Shown: positions 8,254 through 17,367 of the stretch, piece after piece
Layout of the letters: each line of letters begins with the position of its first letter
Position numbering within the stretch: the stretch's first letter is position 1
Program-made: the position numbers and the translations under genes
Notes under the pieces: model-generated
The model's database searches: none
What the model was told of the DNA's origin: nothing
The model's input: the letters and a program-made list of their open reading frames with translations, nothing else
Assembly: GCA_001804865.1 (NCBI GenBank)
Contig: MHBK01000033.1
Location: 62,001 to 126,000, forward strand
DNA from: Lentisphaerae bacterium GWF2_57_35
Lineage (GTDB): Bacteria > Verrucomicrobiota > Kiritimatiellia > CAIQIC01 > GWF2-57-35
Length of the DNA stretch: 64,000 bases
Direction of reading: 5' to 3'

Positions 8254-8605
8254 TGGTGGAGGCGGGGGGAATTGAACCCCCGTCCGCATAAGAGTCACAA
8301 CAGCATCTACGCGCGTGTTTCGTCTTTAAATCTTATCCCGCCAACTGCCGGCGAACAGGCCATTGTCGGGACCAGCGGCCACGTAAGTGTTTCGGTTCTC
8401 CACCCGGTCGCCCAGTGGATCACCTATCCTGCTGTCGTCGTCCGAGCCGCCTAGCAGGCGTTAGCAGTCAGACGTCGCGGAACTAAGCCGCGAGGGCCAA
8501 TTCTTGGTTGGCTTTTATTGTTTTTCCCGGAAGTTTTACGAGGCCAACCGGGGTCCTCGGCGCGCCACTGAAGCTTCAACCTACACGTCGAAACCAATCG
8601 CCCCC
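8254..8605 (-). ncRNA. ssrA: Transfer-messenger RNA (tmRNA), one-piece
   Basis: tmRNA rescues stalled ribosomes and tags the unfinished protein. The 5' end GGGGGCGATTGG pairs with the 3' end CGCCTCCACCA to form a 7-bp acceptor stem with one G-U pair, and CCA is encoded (8254-8256). The T arm (GGGGGTTCAATTCCCCCC) and the conserved GGTTGGCCTCGTAAAA upstream of the tag are present. The tag ORF (8483-8512) encodes ANQELALAA followed by TAG. Its resume codon GCC was assigned by alignment with E. coli tmRNA from memory. It lies 116 bases downstream of typA on the same strand. Confidence 0.96.
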
Positions 8606-8721
8606 ATCAAAGATATTCATGAGGCATGAACAGTGGACCTCCAAAAAGTACTCTGCAATCCTGCCGACCGCAAATGAATTATGGGAACTCCCGCTGCTTA
8701 TTTGTCCCATACGTCCCAGCT

Positions 8722-10545
8722 TTATTCTCCGTCTTTTGCCGAATGACTGGCCCGTTTGCGTTGGACGGACTTCAAAATTTTCTTCCGCAGGCGCAGGCTC
8801 TTCGGGGTCGCCTCGACGTATTCGTCGTTGGCGATGTATTCGATGGCGTGCTCGAGCGACATTTTAATGGCCGGTTCCAGCATGATGCCTTTGCCTTCGC
8901 CGTGCGAACGGATATTGGTCAGGTGTTTGGCGCGGGTCGGATTGACCGGCATGTCTTCCGTGCGGGGATTTTCGCCGAGGATCATGCCCTCGTAGACTTC
9001 CTCGCCGGGACCGACGAACAGCTTGCCGCGTTGCTGGAGGCCGTCCAGCGCATAGGCCGTTGTGACGCCATTTTCCATCGAGACGAGCGTTCCGGTGAGC
9101 CGGCCGCGAACGCCGCCCGCAAAGGGGGCGTATTCTTTGAACATGTGGCTCATGAGGCCGCGGCCGCTGGTGCAATTGACCAAATCGGTTTCCAGCCCGA
9201 TCAAACCGCGCGTGGGAATGACGGCTTCCAGGCTGACCTGATTCCCGTGGTGGCTCATGTTGGTGATCTGCGCCTTGCGAGAGGCCAGATTTTGCATGAT
9301 GTCCCCAAGGCATTCGTTGGGCAGCTCGATCCAGAGCGATTCGAAAGGCTCCAGATTGGCGCCGTTGTCTTTCTTCATGATGACTTCCGGGCGGGAAACC
9401 AGCACTTCGAAGCCTTCGCGGCGCATTTGTTCGACCAAAATCGCGATTTGCAGTTCGCCGCGCGCGCTGACCAGAAAGATGTTCGGCGCTTCGCCGTCCT
9501 GGACGTGGAGCGAAATGTTCATACGGGTCTCTTTGTAGAGACGCTCACGCAGATGCCGGGAGGTGAGGTAGGAGCCTTCGCGTCCGGCCAGGGGGCCATC
9601 GTTCACGCAAAACTGCATCTGAATGGTCGGTGGATCCAATTCGGTAAAGGGGATCGGTTGGCGTTCCTCGGAATCGCACAAGGTTTCGCCGATGTCCAAA
9701 TCGTCGAAGCCGGAGATGCCTACGATGTTGCCCGCCTGGCTCATTTCGGCGGAATCCGAGGTGCGCATGCCGGAGAAGGTGAACAGCTTGGTCACCTTGG
9801 CGCGCTCGCGACGTCCGTCTTTATGGATGCAGACCAGTTCGTCGCCGGTTTTTACCTTGCCGCTCAAAATTTTGCCGATGGCGATGCGTCCGACGTAATC
9901 GTTCCAGTCGATATTGCTGGCCAGCATGAGAAAGGGCGCTTTCAAGTCGGCTTCGGGCGCGGGGATGTGCTTGATGATCGCGTCGAACAACGGCTTCATG
10001 CCGTGGTGCTTTTCGCCGATTTCGTTCAGCGCATATCCGTCGCGCGCGCTGGCATAGATGAACGGCGCGTTAAATTGATCTTCATTGGCGTGCAATTCGA
10101 GGAGCAATTCCAAAACCTGATCGTGAGCGCGATGAGGATTGGCGTTTTCCCGGTCGATCTTATTGATGACGACAATGGGTTTAAGACCGTTTTGCAGGGC
10201 CTTCCGCAAAACGAAACGGGTTTGGGCTTGGGGGCCGTCGGCGGCATCGACGAGAACCAGCACGCCGTCGACCATTTTCAAAATACGTTCCACTTCGCCG
10301 CCGAAATCGGCGTGCCCCGGGGTATCGACGAGATTGATCGTGTAGCCGTGCCAGTGAATGGAGGCATTTTTGGCTTTGATGGTGATGCCTTTTTCGCGTT
10401 CCAGATCCATGGAATCCATGGCGCGCTCCGTGAGCGCCTCATTGACGCGGAAAGCGCCGCCTTCGCGTAGCAACTTGTCCACCAACGTGGTTTTCCCGTG
10501 GTCGACGTGAGCGATAATACCAATATTTCGAATCTTTTTATTCAT
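8722..10545 (-). CDS. typA: Ribosome-associated GTPase TypA/BipA
   Basis: This 607-residue translational GTPase binds the ribosome and helps 50S assembly and stress or cold adaptation. All G motifs are canonical: AHVDHGKTT (G1), REKGITI (switch I), DTPGHADF (G3), NKIDREN (G4) and SARDG (G5). Domain II, the EF-G-like domain III and the TypA-specific C-terminal region ([15 protein letters not shown] near residue 550) follow. CAGGAAG precedes the ATG. A likely promoter lies at 10579-10606. Confidence 0.97.
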   Translation of the reverse strand: MNKKIRNIGIIAHVDHGKTTLVDKLLREGGAFRVNEALTERAMDSMDLEREKGITIKAKNASIHWHGYTINLVDTPGHADFGGEVERILKMVDGVLVLVDAADGPQAQTRFVLRKALQNGLKPIVVINKIDRENANPHRAHDQVLELLLELHANEDQFNAPFIYASARDGYALNEIGEKHHGMKPLFDAIIKHIPAPEADLKAPFLMLASNIDWNDYVGRIAIGKILSGKVKTGDELVCIHKDGRRERAKVTKLFTFSGMRTSDSAEMSQAGNIVGISGFDDLDIGETLCDSEERQPIPFTELDPPTIQMQFCVNDGPLAGREGSYLTSRHLRERLYKETRMNISLHVQDGEAPNIFLVSARGELQIAILVEQMRREGFEVLVSRPEVIMKKDNGANLEPFESLWIELPNECLGDIMQNLASRKAQITNMSHHGNQVSLEAVIPTRGLIGLETDLVNCTSGRGLMSHMFKEYAPFAGGVRGRLTGTLVSMENGVTTAYALDGLQQRGKLFVGPGEEVYEGMILGENPRTEDMPVNPTRAKHLTNIRSHGEGKGIMLEPAIKMSLEHAIEYIANDEYVEATPKSLRLRKKILKSVQRKRASHSAKDGE

Positions 10546-10578
10546 GGACTTCCTGGCGTAATATCTGCAAGGGGGGAC

Positions 10579-10606
10579 AATTTAGTCTTTCTTTTGGAAA
10601 AGGCAA
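10579..10606 (-). promoter_or_regulatory. Candidate promoter of typA
   Basis: On the minus strand TTGCCT is followed after 16 bases by TAAATT, ending about 35 bases before the typA start codon. Confidence 0.35.
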
Positions 10607-10987
10607 GGATTTTGCACAAATTAGGGTCGATTTGTAATTTTGGGGCAGAAAGTTACGAATAAGCGAGTGCATTTCCCGAGGGAGGACCTGTCGGGTGCAA
10701 AAAAGATCTCACGCTTTTGGAGGGTTCCGCTCTATCGGAACCTTCTTCTGCCGGACACAGCGCGGCTTCAGAAAACCGAAGAGCCCGTCTTCGCCCGCCT
10801 GCGCATCGCTACGAGAAGCGTTGCGGGCAGGGAGAAGCCGGGCCACCTTTAGGCCCACTTCATGACGATGGCATGACCCTCCGGGCCGGATTAACTTGCG
10901 GGGGTCCTGAGGGCAAGTGTATAAACGCCGCGAACGAAGGGCAGTGCGCAGTCAGGTAAGCCTTAAAAAGAGGTTAGGACAAGGACA
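10607..10987. repeat. Non-coding intergenic region with dispersed hairpin repeats
   Basis: No gene is evident here. The hairpin GGTTCCG-CTCTAT-CGGAACC (10724-10743), flanked by AAAAAAGATCTCA and TTCTTCT, recurs almost exactly at 16390-16443. A second module starting AGAGCCCGTCTTCG (10779) and ending AGAAGCCGGGCCACCT recurs at 16264-16293, and its start recurs inverted at 36835-36852. The start of the next gene is served by AAGGA before GTG 10988. Confidence 0.7.
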
Positions 10988-12280
10988 GTGTTCGAACGGC
11001 TTAAATCATTCGATCAGGACGGATTGATCCGGCATGGATTGATCGTGCTGGTTTTTACGCATGCCGCCAGCGTGGCGAATTTGCTGTTTCATGTCGTGAT
11101 GGGTCGAGAGCTTTCCAAAGAGGAATATGGGGTTCTCGTTTCCATGTTGGGCATCATTCTGTTGTTTGCGACGCCCATGCTGGCGCTGCAAAATACATTG
11201 GCGCATTACTCGCGGCATTTCATCAACGACGGCCGATCCAGCGACATTTTCCGGTTACTGAAGCAGTGGGTGCGCCGTTTGCTGCTGGTCACGATTCCCT
11301 TGGGCGTTTTGGCGTATGTTTTTCGCGGGAACATTGCGTCGTTTTTTCACCTGGAGACTTCGACGATCGTCCTGATTACCGTCATGACGTTGCTGGTGAC
11401 GTTCTTTTTACCGATTTTTAGCGGCGTGCTGCAAGGGGGCGAATCGTTTGTCTGGATGTCGATTACGGCCAACGGCTGGGGCGTGATTCGCTTGTTGCTG
11501 GGCGCTTATCTGGTCTATGCGTACGCTCCGTCGGCGCTGTACGGTCTGGCGGCGCACGGCATCGGTTCGGTCATTAGCCTGGCCATCGGCATTACGGGGG
11601 TTCTGTGGGTCGTTCGAAGGGGCTCAACCTCCGGCCAGGCGATCGAATCGACCGACCGGTATTTTCTGGTTTCCCTGGCGACCTTGCTGGCGTTCTCGAT
11701 GCTCATGAATTCCGATGCGATGCTGGTGAAGCATTATTTCATCCAAGTGGAGGATTACGGCAACTACGCCCGGGCCTCGACTATCGGGCGTACAATGGTT
11801 TTCCTGGTTCAGCCGATTGTGGTGGCCATGTTTCCCAAGGTGGTCTCGCGAGGCGAATGGTCGAATGCGCATGCGCGCACCTTGACGCGGGCGCTGTTCT
11901 ACAGCGCCGTCATGGTGCTGTCGGCCGCGATCGTTTGTTCGATATTTCCCCAAATTCCGTTGCTGGTCTTGTTCAAGGATGCGGCGCCCACCGCGCAGTC
12001 GATGGCCTTGGTGCGCGGCGTTTGCTGGGCTATGGCTCCGTTGGCGCTGACCTTCATCCTCATGAATTTCGAGCTGGCGCAACATCGGTTCGAATGCACG
12101 ATTCCTCTTGTCGTTTGCGCCGGCCTTTACTATGGAGGAGTGGCCTTGTTTCACCAGTCCCTCTGGCAAATGATCTGGGTGTTTGGAGCGGCCTCCTTTT
12201 GTTCGATGGTCGCCTTGTTGATTATTCTTTTTAGAACGCCGAAAGGGGTACAGGCTAAAGGAAGCGAAGACATCGTATGA
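10988..12280 (+). CDS. Polysaccharide flippase (MOP/Wzx-like)
   Basis: The 430-residue protein has about 12 predicted transmembrane segments and the N-terminal pattern of oligosaccharide flippases (GRELSKEEYGVLVSMLGI near residue 40). These proteins move lipid-linked sugars across the inner membrane. The start is GTG 10988, with AAGGA five bases upstream. Its TGA overlaps the next ATG (ATGA at 12277), so it is coupled to the YfhO-like gene. With the glycosyltransferase at 14772 it forms a short envelope-polysaccharide operon. Confidence 0.8.
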   Translation: MFERLKSFDQDGLIRHGLIVLVFTHAASVANLLFHVVMGRELSKEEYGVLVSMLGIILLFATPMLALQNTLAHYSRHFINDGRSSDIFRLLKQWVRRLLLVTIPLGVLAYVFRGNIASFFHLETSTIVLITVMTLLVTFFLPIFSGVLQGGESFVWMSITANGWGVIRLLLGAYLVYAYAPSALYGLAAHGIGSVISLAIGITGVLWVVRRGSTSGQAIESTDRYFLVSLATLLAFSMLMNSDAMLVKHYFIQVEDYGNYARASTIGRTMVFLVQPIVVAMFPKVVSRGEWSNAHARTLTRALFYSAVMVLSAAIVCSIFPQIPLLVLFKDAAPTAQSMALVRGVCWAMAPLALTFILMNFELAQHRFECTIPLVVCAGLYYGGVALFHQSLWQMIWVFGAASFCSMVALLIILFRTPKGVQAKGSEDIV

Positions 12281-14748
12281 ATACTTTTTTAAAGAAATGG
12301 ACGAGTGAGCGGTCGGGTTGGGTTTTTCTGCTGGGGGCTTTGGCGTTTGGCTTGCTGGTATTTCGCGTGCTGCTGTTGCCGGGGGCGATTTTATTCACGA
12401 CGGACGACAACGTCGGGGCCTTGGCCCTTCGGAAAACAGCCCTGCCGTACTTGTTCCTGGGCGGGTGGTACGATGCTGTTTTGGTCGGCATGCCGCAGTA
12501 TGAAGCCTTGAACTGGACCAATCTGCTGTTGTGGATTCTGCCGGCGGGCTTTTTCACCAATTTTATTCATGCGGCGGACTTGATTTTGATGTCGGTCTTT
12601 TTGGGCTTGTTCCTGCGAGAGCGGGGACAGGGCTGGGCGGCCTGCGCGTTGGGCGCGTTGACGGCCTGCTGGGTGGGCTCGAATTTTACGCTGACGTATG
12701 CGGGGCATATCGGAAAATTCGGCGTCATGATGTTTGCTGCGCTGTCCTTGTGGCTGATCGAGAAGGCGGCGAAGAATCGCAGCCCGGCCTGGGCGGTCTT
12801 GGCGGGCGGCGCCCTGGGCGGCATGTTTCTGGAGCAGGCCGACGTCGCGCTTTTCGTGGTCATGTTCCTGGCGCCTTACGCTTTGTTTGCCGTGATTCGG
12901 GAACATGGTTGGAACGTCCCGGCGCTGTTCAAGGTGCTTTTGCCCATGGGCGTGCTGACGATGCTGATGGCTTTTTGTCCGTTGTGGATGGGGTACCGGA
13001 CCAGCGTTCAGGGCATGACCAACGTTACGCAGGAAGATCCGAAAGAGCGCTGGGATTTTTCCACGCAATGGAGCTGGCCCCCGGAAGAATCGATCGATTT
13101 TGTCGCGCCGGGTTTCATGGGCTGGCGTTCCGGAGAACCGGAAGGGCCGTACTACGGACGCATGGGGCGCAGCGCCGATTGGGAAACCACCCGGCAGGGT
13201 TTCCAGAATTTTAAGCTGGAAAATCATTATATGGGCGCCATTCCCGTTCTCATGGCCATATGGGCTGTTTTTGCGGCCTGGATTTCCCGGCGACAAAAAG
13301 CGGCCTGGCGGAGCGACGTCTGGTTTTGGAGCGCGGCGCTGCTGGCGGCGTTGCTGCTTTCCTTCGGAAAATATTTTCCTCTTTATCGGTTGTTCTACCT
13401 GCTTCCCATGGTTTCTTCCATTCGGAATCCGAATAAGTTCCTGCACGTTTTCCAATTAGCGGCCGGCGTTCTGGCGGCTTACGGATTGGACGTTCTGCTG
13501 CGGCGGAATGGGCCTGCCGATTTGCTGAAAGATGTCTCGGCTGCGCTCATCAAACGATTTGCCTTGATCGCCGGAGGCGTGGCAGCCTTTTTCCTATTGT
13601 GGGGCCTGGTCGCCTCCGCCTCGGAAGTCTCCCTGCTGACGCGGTTCGCGGGGTGGGGGGCATATGCGTCCGTCATCGTCAAGAATCGCGCCTGGGCTTT
13701 GCTTCATGCCGCGTTCATGACGGCCGTGGGCGCCGGGGCCATTTTCTGGTTTACGCGCCCGGCCGCAGGCAAGAGCCGGCGTGGCGCGTGGGTATTGATT
13801 GTCGTGGTTGCATTGGACGCCTTATTTCTTGCGCGTCACTACGTCTCCGCCATGCCGCCGAACCTGATCCAGGAAAACGAAGTAGTGAAATTTATAAAGA
13901 GCCGCCAGCAATATCAGCGCACGGCCCTGGTCAGTCAGGAGAGCTTTTATAATGCCTGGCTGACGTACGTCTTTCCGTATTACGGCATCCGTACGATGAA
14001 CTTCACCCAGATGCCCCGCATGCCGGAGGATTACAAACGGTTCCTTGGCCAGGTGGGGCCGCAGGTGTTTAACCTGTGGCGACTCGCCGCCTGCGAATGG
14101 ATCGCCGGACCGGCCGGCTTTTGGGGACAGATTCAGGCCGATCCGAACCTGAAGAATTCCTTTGAATTGGCCTATGCCTTCAACGCGTTTCCCGATCCTC
14201 TGGGCGGCGTACGATTCACGACCGCCACGGCGGCCAGCCCCGGGCAGCATGTCATCGCCCACCTGAAGATTCCGTCGCCGCGATACGGTCTGATCGATCG
14301 CTGGGAAGTCCAAACGTCCGACGACGAGACGTTGAAGACGCTGGCGTCGCCGATGTTCGCGCCGCTTTCCAAGGCCTTATTGGCGCCCGATACCACGGGG
14401 ATTCCCGCTGCCGTCGCAGGAGATGGTTTGACCGGCGCCGTCACCGTCAAAGCCTATCGTCCAGGACAAGTCCGCTTGCAGGTCTCGTCGGAAAAAACGG
14501 CCATTCTTCGCGCGGCCGAACGATACGATCCTGATTGGAAGGCCTGGGTGGATGGGCGTCCGGCGCCGGTTCATCGGGTGGATTACCTCTTCCAAGGCGT
14601 CTTTGTGGAGCCGGGCATCCACGAAGTGGTCTTGAGCTTCTCGCCCGAACGATGGCCGTTCATGGTGCAATCGGCTGGGTTGCTCCTTTGTGCCGGCTCG
14701 GCGATCTGGGTGGTGCTGCAACAGCGTCGGAAAGCACAGACTGCGTAA
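12277..14748 (+). CDS. YfhO-like large multi-pass membrane protein
   Basis: This 823-residue protein has around a dozen transmembrane helices in the first 500 residues and a C-terminal soluble portion ending in a final helix. The C-terminal ERYDPDWKAWVDGRPAPVHR stretch resembles the end of YfhO-family proteins, which are linked to glycosylation of lipoteichoic acid or glycolipids in other bacteria. The N-terminal half fits a GT-C glycosyltransferase fold with an early luminal loop (FTTDDN, residues 46-51). Acceptor and donor are unknown. It is coupled to the upstream flippase by a 4-base overlap. Confidence 0.6.
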   Translation: MNTFLKKWTSERSGWVFLLGALAFGLLVFRVLLLPGAILFTTDDNVGALALRKTALPYLFLGGWYDAVLVGMPQYEALNWTNLLLWILPAGFFTNFIHAADLILMSVFLGLFLRERGQGWAACALGALTACWVGSNFTLTYAGHIGKFGVMMFAALSLWLIEKAAKNRSPAWAVLAGGALGGMFLEQADVALFVVMFLAPYALFAVIREHGWNVPALFKVLLPMGVLTMLMAFCPLWMGYRTSVQGMTNVTQEDPKERWDFSTQWSWPPEESIDFVAPGFMGWRSGEPEGPYYGRMGRSADWETTRQGFQNFKLENHYMGAIPVLMAIWAVFAAWISRRQKAAWRSDVWFWSAALLAALLLSFGKYFPLYRLFYLLPMVSSIRNPNKFLHVFQLAAGVLAAYGLDVLLRRNGPADLLKDVSAALIKRFALIAGGVAAFFLLWGLVASASEVSLLTRFAGWGAYASVIVKNRAWALLHAAFMTAVGAGAIFWFTRPAAGKSRRGAWVLIVVVALDALFLARHYVSAMPPNLIQENEVVKFIKSRQQYQRTALVSQESFYNAWLTYVFPYYGIRTMNFTQMPRMPEDYKRFLGQVGPQVFNLWRLAACEWIAGPAGFWGQIQADPNLKNSFELAYAFNAFPDPLGGVRFTTATAASPGQHVIAHLKIPSPRYGLIDRWEVQTSDDETLKTLASPMFAPLSKALLAPDTTGIPAAVAGDGLTGAVTVKAYRPGQVRLQVSSEKTAILRAAERYDPDWKAWVDGRPAPVHRVDYLFQGVFVEPGIHEVVLSFSPERWPFMVQSAGLLLCAGSAIWVVLQQRRKAQTA

Positions 14749-14771
14749 GCAGTCATAAACAGGAATTGCTC

Positions 14772-15791
14772 ATGTCCGACGAAATTAAACTGTCCGTGGT
14801 CATCCCGACAATGGGACGTCCGATCGTTATCGAAACCCTCAAATCGCTCATTCGCTGCCGGGGCTTCGAGAGTACCGAGGTCATCGTCGCCGGCAAGATC
14901 AAGGATGAGGCGATTCTGGAGCAGCTCCAACAGTTGCAGCGCGAGCATCCGCGGATTGTTCATTTGCCGATTCAATTCGAACAGGGCGACTCCAGCGAGA
15001 AGAAGAACGCGGGTTTCCATGCGAGCAAGGCGGAAATCGTCGCCTTCCTGGACGACGATGTCATTGTCGCTCCCGATTGGCCGCTGCTGATCTGCGAGCC
15101 GTTCGAGAATCCGGCGGTGGGCTTGGTCAGCGGGCCAAGCTTGATTCCTGAGGACATCAATCTTGTGGGCCGGCTTGCCGGCCTGGCGCTGGCGTCGCGC
15201 GCCGCCGGGTATGTCGCGGACCGCTATCGGCAGGGGCAGGACGAAACTCGCCCGATCAATTGGAGCCGGATCATCGGCTGCAACGCGGCCTATCGGCGAA
15301 AGGCCTTCGAAGGCATGGGTACTTTCGATCCGGCGTTTTATCCTGGCGAAGAAATGATTGCCTCGCACAAGACGCAGGAGTTGGGTTGGACGCTGATGTT
15401 CATTCCGCGCGCCTATGTTTACCACTATCCTCGGCAGTCGATTCAGCGATTCTGGAAACAGATGTGGGGTTACGGCGCCACCCGCATCCGTTTATTCCGC
15501 GGCGGCGTCGAATTCGAACCGGCGACCATCGTTCCGATGATCTGGGTGCTGTCGTTGATCGTGTTGGGCCTTGGCTCCGTATTCTCCGAAGCGGCCCGCA
15601 TTCTTTTCCTGATGGACTTGGGACTCTACGCGCTGGCCGATCTTTTCATCACGTTGGAAATGTTCAACGAGACGCGGCGGTTCAAGGACTTCCTGCTGTT
15701 CCTGCTGATTCCCGTCATGCACGTGAGCTATGGTCTGGCGGAATGGGCGGAGTTTTTCCGGCCGAACAAGGATCTGAGCGAGCGGCATTAA
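14772..15791 (+). CDS. Glycosyltransferase family 2
   Basis: The 339-residue protein has a GT-A fold: KLSVVIPTMGRP at the N-terminus, the metal and nucleotide-sugar binding motif FLDDDVIVAPDW near residue 94, and a GEEM block near residue 196 with the catalytic acidic residue. Two or three transmembrane segments follow near the C-terminus, so it works at the cytoplasmic face of the inner membrane. The ATG at 14772 has AGGAA seven bases upstream. The frame is open much further upstream inside the previous gene but that part is not coding. Confidence 0.85.
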   Translation: MSDEIKLSVVIPTMGRPIVIETLKSLIRCRGFESTEVIVAGKIKDEAILEQLQQLQREHPRIVHLPIQFEQGDSSEKKNAGFHASKAEIVAFLDDDVIVAPDWPLLICEPFENPAVGLVSGPSLIPEDINLVGRLAGLALASRAAGYVADRYRQGQDETRPINWSRIIGCNAAYRRKAFEGMGTFDPAFYPGEEMIASHKTQELGWTLMFIPRAYVYHYPRQSIQRFWKQMWGYGATRIRLFRGGVEFEPATIVPMIWVLSLIVLGLGSVFSEAARILFLMDLGLYALADLFITLEMFNETRRFKDFLLFLLIPVMHVSYGLAEWAEFFRPNKDLSERH

Positions 15792-15799
15792 AGATGTGT

Positions 15800-15830
15800 G
15801 GAGCCGGGACGACCCCGTCCCGGTTCTTTG
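15800..15830. repeat. GGAGCCGGGACG hairpin, possible terminator
   Basis: CCGGGACG-ACC-CCGTCCCGG followed by TTCTTTG lies 8 bases after the glycosyltransferase stop. Related hairpins occur at 16139-16166, 32650-32682 (inverted) and 42862-42893 (inverted). Confidence 0.6.
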
Positions 15831-15863
15831 AGGAGGCGTTTAGTGCTCCTCCAACGCAAGTCC

Positions 15864-16080
15864 CGCTTGGCCCTTCGACAAGCGCAGGCCAGGCGCATGG
15901 GGCAAAACGGGGGTGCGTCATTTGGGTCCGTCTGCGGCGTTGGTGCAGGCCGGGCGGACAAAAGTCCTGCCCGGCCTGCACCGCCTTGCAGCCGGACCCA
16001 ACTGACGCGCCCCCGTTTTGGGGCCGATCGGAATCGGCCCGACCCCATGCGCCTGGCCTGGCTTGTCGAAGGGCCAAGCG
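15864..16080. repeat. 217-bp imperfect palindrome
   Basis: The outer arms begin CGCTTGGCCCTTCGACAAGC and end with the complement GCTTGTCGAAGGGCCAAGCG. The inner arms meet around GGAC-AAAAA-GTCC (15956-15968). The arms differ by a few substitutions and by about 14 extra bases (a small GCCGAT hairpin near 16022) in the right arm. Confidence 0.85.
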
Positions 16081-16138
16081 ACAGCCACCCCATGCCAGTA
16101 AACTGGACATGGGGTTCCATTGCGGTAGTTATCTTTTG

Positions 16139-16166
16139 GAGCCGGGGCGACCTCGCCCCGGTCTTG
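16139..16166. repeat. GGAGCCGGGGCGACCTCGCCCCGG hairpin
   Basis: CCGGGGCGA-CC-TCGCCCCGG is preceded by TTTTGGAG and followed by TCTTG. It is a member of the GC-hairpin family seen at 15800, 32650 and 42862. Confidence 0.7.
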
Positions 16167-16653
16167 TATACACAAATGGATGGCACGAAATTCATCTGTA
16201 AGCATATGAAGGGCTGGATTCTGTAGGTGGGCCGCGTTCTCCGTAACGCGGCTTCCGGACCAGAAGAGCCCGTCTTCGGAGAAGCCGGGCCACCTGTTGA
16301 TTCATCAGAATGCTTTCATCTGAAGGCCTTGCAGAAAATGGCCGCTTCAAATGTGTGTATAAAAGACAGGCGACACGCCTATCGTTCGCCAAAAAACGAT
16401 CTCAAAGACTTTGGAGGGTTCCGCTCTGTCGGAACCTTCTTCTATCGGTCTCGACGGAGCGCGACGCTCCAAAAACAAGTCTTCTTGTAGCTGCAACGCT
16501 TTGCGACGATCCTTCTTGCCCGAACTCTACAGGAAGGAGGATTTGCGCATCAAAGACAGGCGCTGCGCCCCGGTTTGCGCTGTTGCAAGCTGTGTCTGAA
16601 AGACCAAAAAATGCGAAGGGGCTACGGCCTGCCGAGATAGGCTTTAATGCGGT

Positions 16654-17367
16654 TTACGGTTGCTGCCGAAGAAACGCTTCCATCGCCGCGATGCCGTCCG
16701 GCGTGCCCATATCCAGCAAGGGAGACGGGCAGGGGATGGCCGCGACCAGGCCTTGCCGGGTCAGCTCGGGAAAGATATCCGTCTCCATCGAGACCGGACG
16801 ATCGGCGGCGATTCGATCGAGCATCCGCAGTGGCACGACGTACAAGCCGCCGTTGACCCAGCCGTTTTGGCGGTCCTGTTTTTCGAGGAAGGCGGTGATG
16901 CGGCTGGTTTCGTCGAACTCGACGGTTCCGTAACGCCCCGCCTGCTCGATGCGCGTTACCACGATGCCGGCCGGCGAATGGGTTTTTCCAATCGTTGGAA
17001 AGTTCCGTCCGAAGTTTTCCAACGATTGGAAAACCAGGTTAGGCAGGAGGCTGTCGCCGTTGAGGACAAGGAACGGATCGGATCGGATGAACGGTTCGAC
17101 GAATTTCAAGCCGCCTGCGGTGCCGAGGGGCGTCGGTTCGCGGGAGACGGTGACGGTGTAATCCTTTTGAGGGGCCGCCCATCGTTCGATGGTCTCCGCC
17201 AGATGCCCGGCAGCGAGATGGAAATCCTGGACGCCGCCCCGGCGCAACCAGTCGATCTGCCATTCGATGAACGGACGCCCGGCGATCGGGACGAGGGCCT
17301 TGGGGCGGTCGGGATAAAGCGATTGAAGGCGGGTGCCTTTGCCGCCCAAGAGTATTATGGCTTGCAT
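16654..17367 (-). CDS. hddC: Sugar-1-phosphate nucleotidyltransferase, HddC-like
   Basis: The 237-residue protein has the signature GGKGTRLQSLYPDRPKALVP at its N-terminus and LNGDSLL with the metal-binding Asp near residue 104. It is closest in pattern to D-glycero-D-manno-heptose-1-phosphate guanylyltransferase, fitting the HddA-like kinase three genes up the same operon, but the activated sugar is an inference. A double palindrome (16983-17033) lies in frame right after NGDSLLP and encodes FQSLENFGRNFPTIGKT. The spacing from NGD to RYGTV is 39 residues against about 32 remembered for HddC. GGAGG lies seven bases before the ATG at 17367, which overlaps the preceding gene by 13 bases. Confidence 0.8.
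   Translation of the reverse strand: MQAIILLGGKGTRLQSLYPDRPKALVPIAGRPFIEWQIDWLRRGGVQDFHLAAGHLAETIERWAAPQKDYTVTVSREPTPLGTAGGLKFVEPFIRSDPFLVLNGDSLLPNLVFQSLENFGRNFPTIGKTHSPAGIVVTRIEQAGRYGTVEFDETSRITAFLEKQDRQNGWVNGGLYVVPLRMLDRIAADRPVSMETDIFPELTRQGLVAAIPCPSPLLDMGTPDGIAAMEAFLRQQP
16983..17033. repeat. Double palindrome TTTTCCAATCGTTGGAAAA inside a gene
   Basis: Two palindromes, TTTTTCCAATCGTTGGAAAG (16983-17002) and TTTTCCAACGATTGGAAAA (17015-17033), are separated by 12 bases. A near-identical unit lies between genes at 42983-43032. Here it is translated in frame in the nucleotidyltransferase. Confidence 0.9.

Larger units (their letters stand above)
15792..16653. repeat. Repeat island without genes
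   Basis: I find no protein gene in this 862-base gap. It holds two GC hairpins (15800-15830, 16139-16166), a 217-bp palindrome (15864-16080), a smaller hairpin (CCGCGTT-CTCC-GTAACGCGG, 16231-16252), the AGAGCCCGTCTTCG module (16264-16293) and the GGTTCCG-CGGAACC repeat (16390-16443). Several modules also occur upstream of 10988, so they are dispersed. Confidence 0.75.

Noticed and set aside
8626..10470. 614-codon open frame on the plus strand
   Set aside because: It is the antisense of typA, whose G motifs are intact on the minus strand, and it runs into tmRNA flanking sequence.
15797..16233. Several overlapping open frames on both strands in the repeat island
   Set aside because: The frames exist because the region is a GC-rich palindrome; the translations are mirror images of each other and lack domains.
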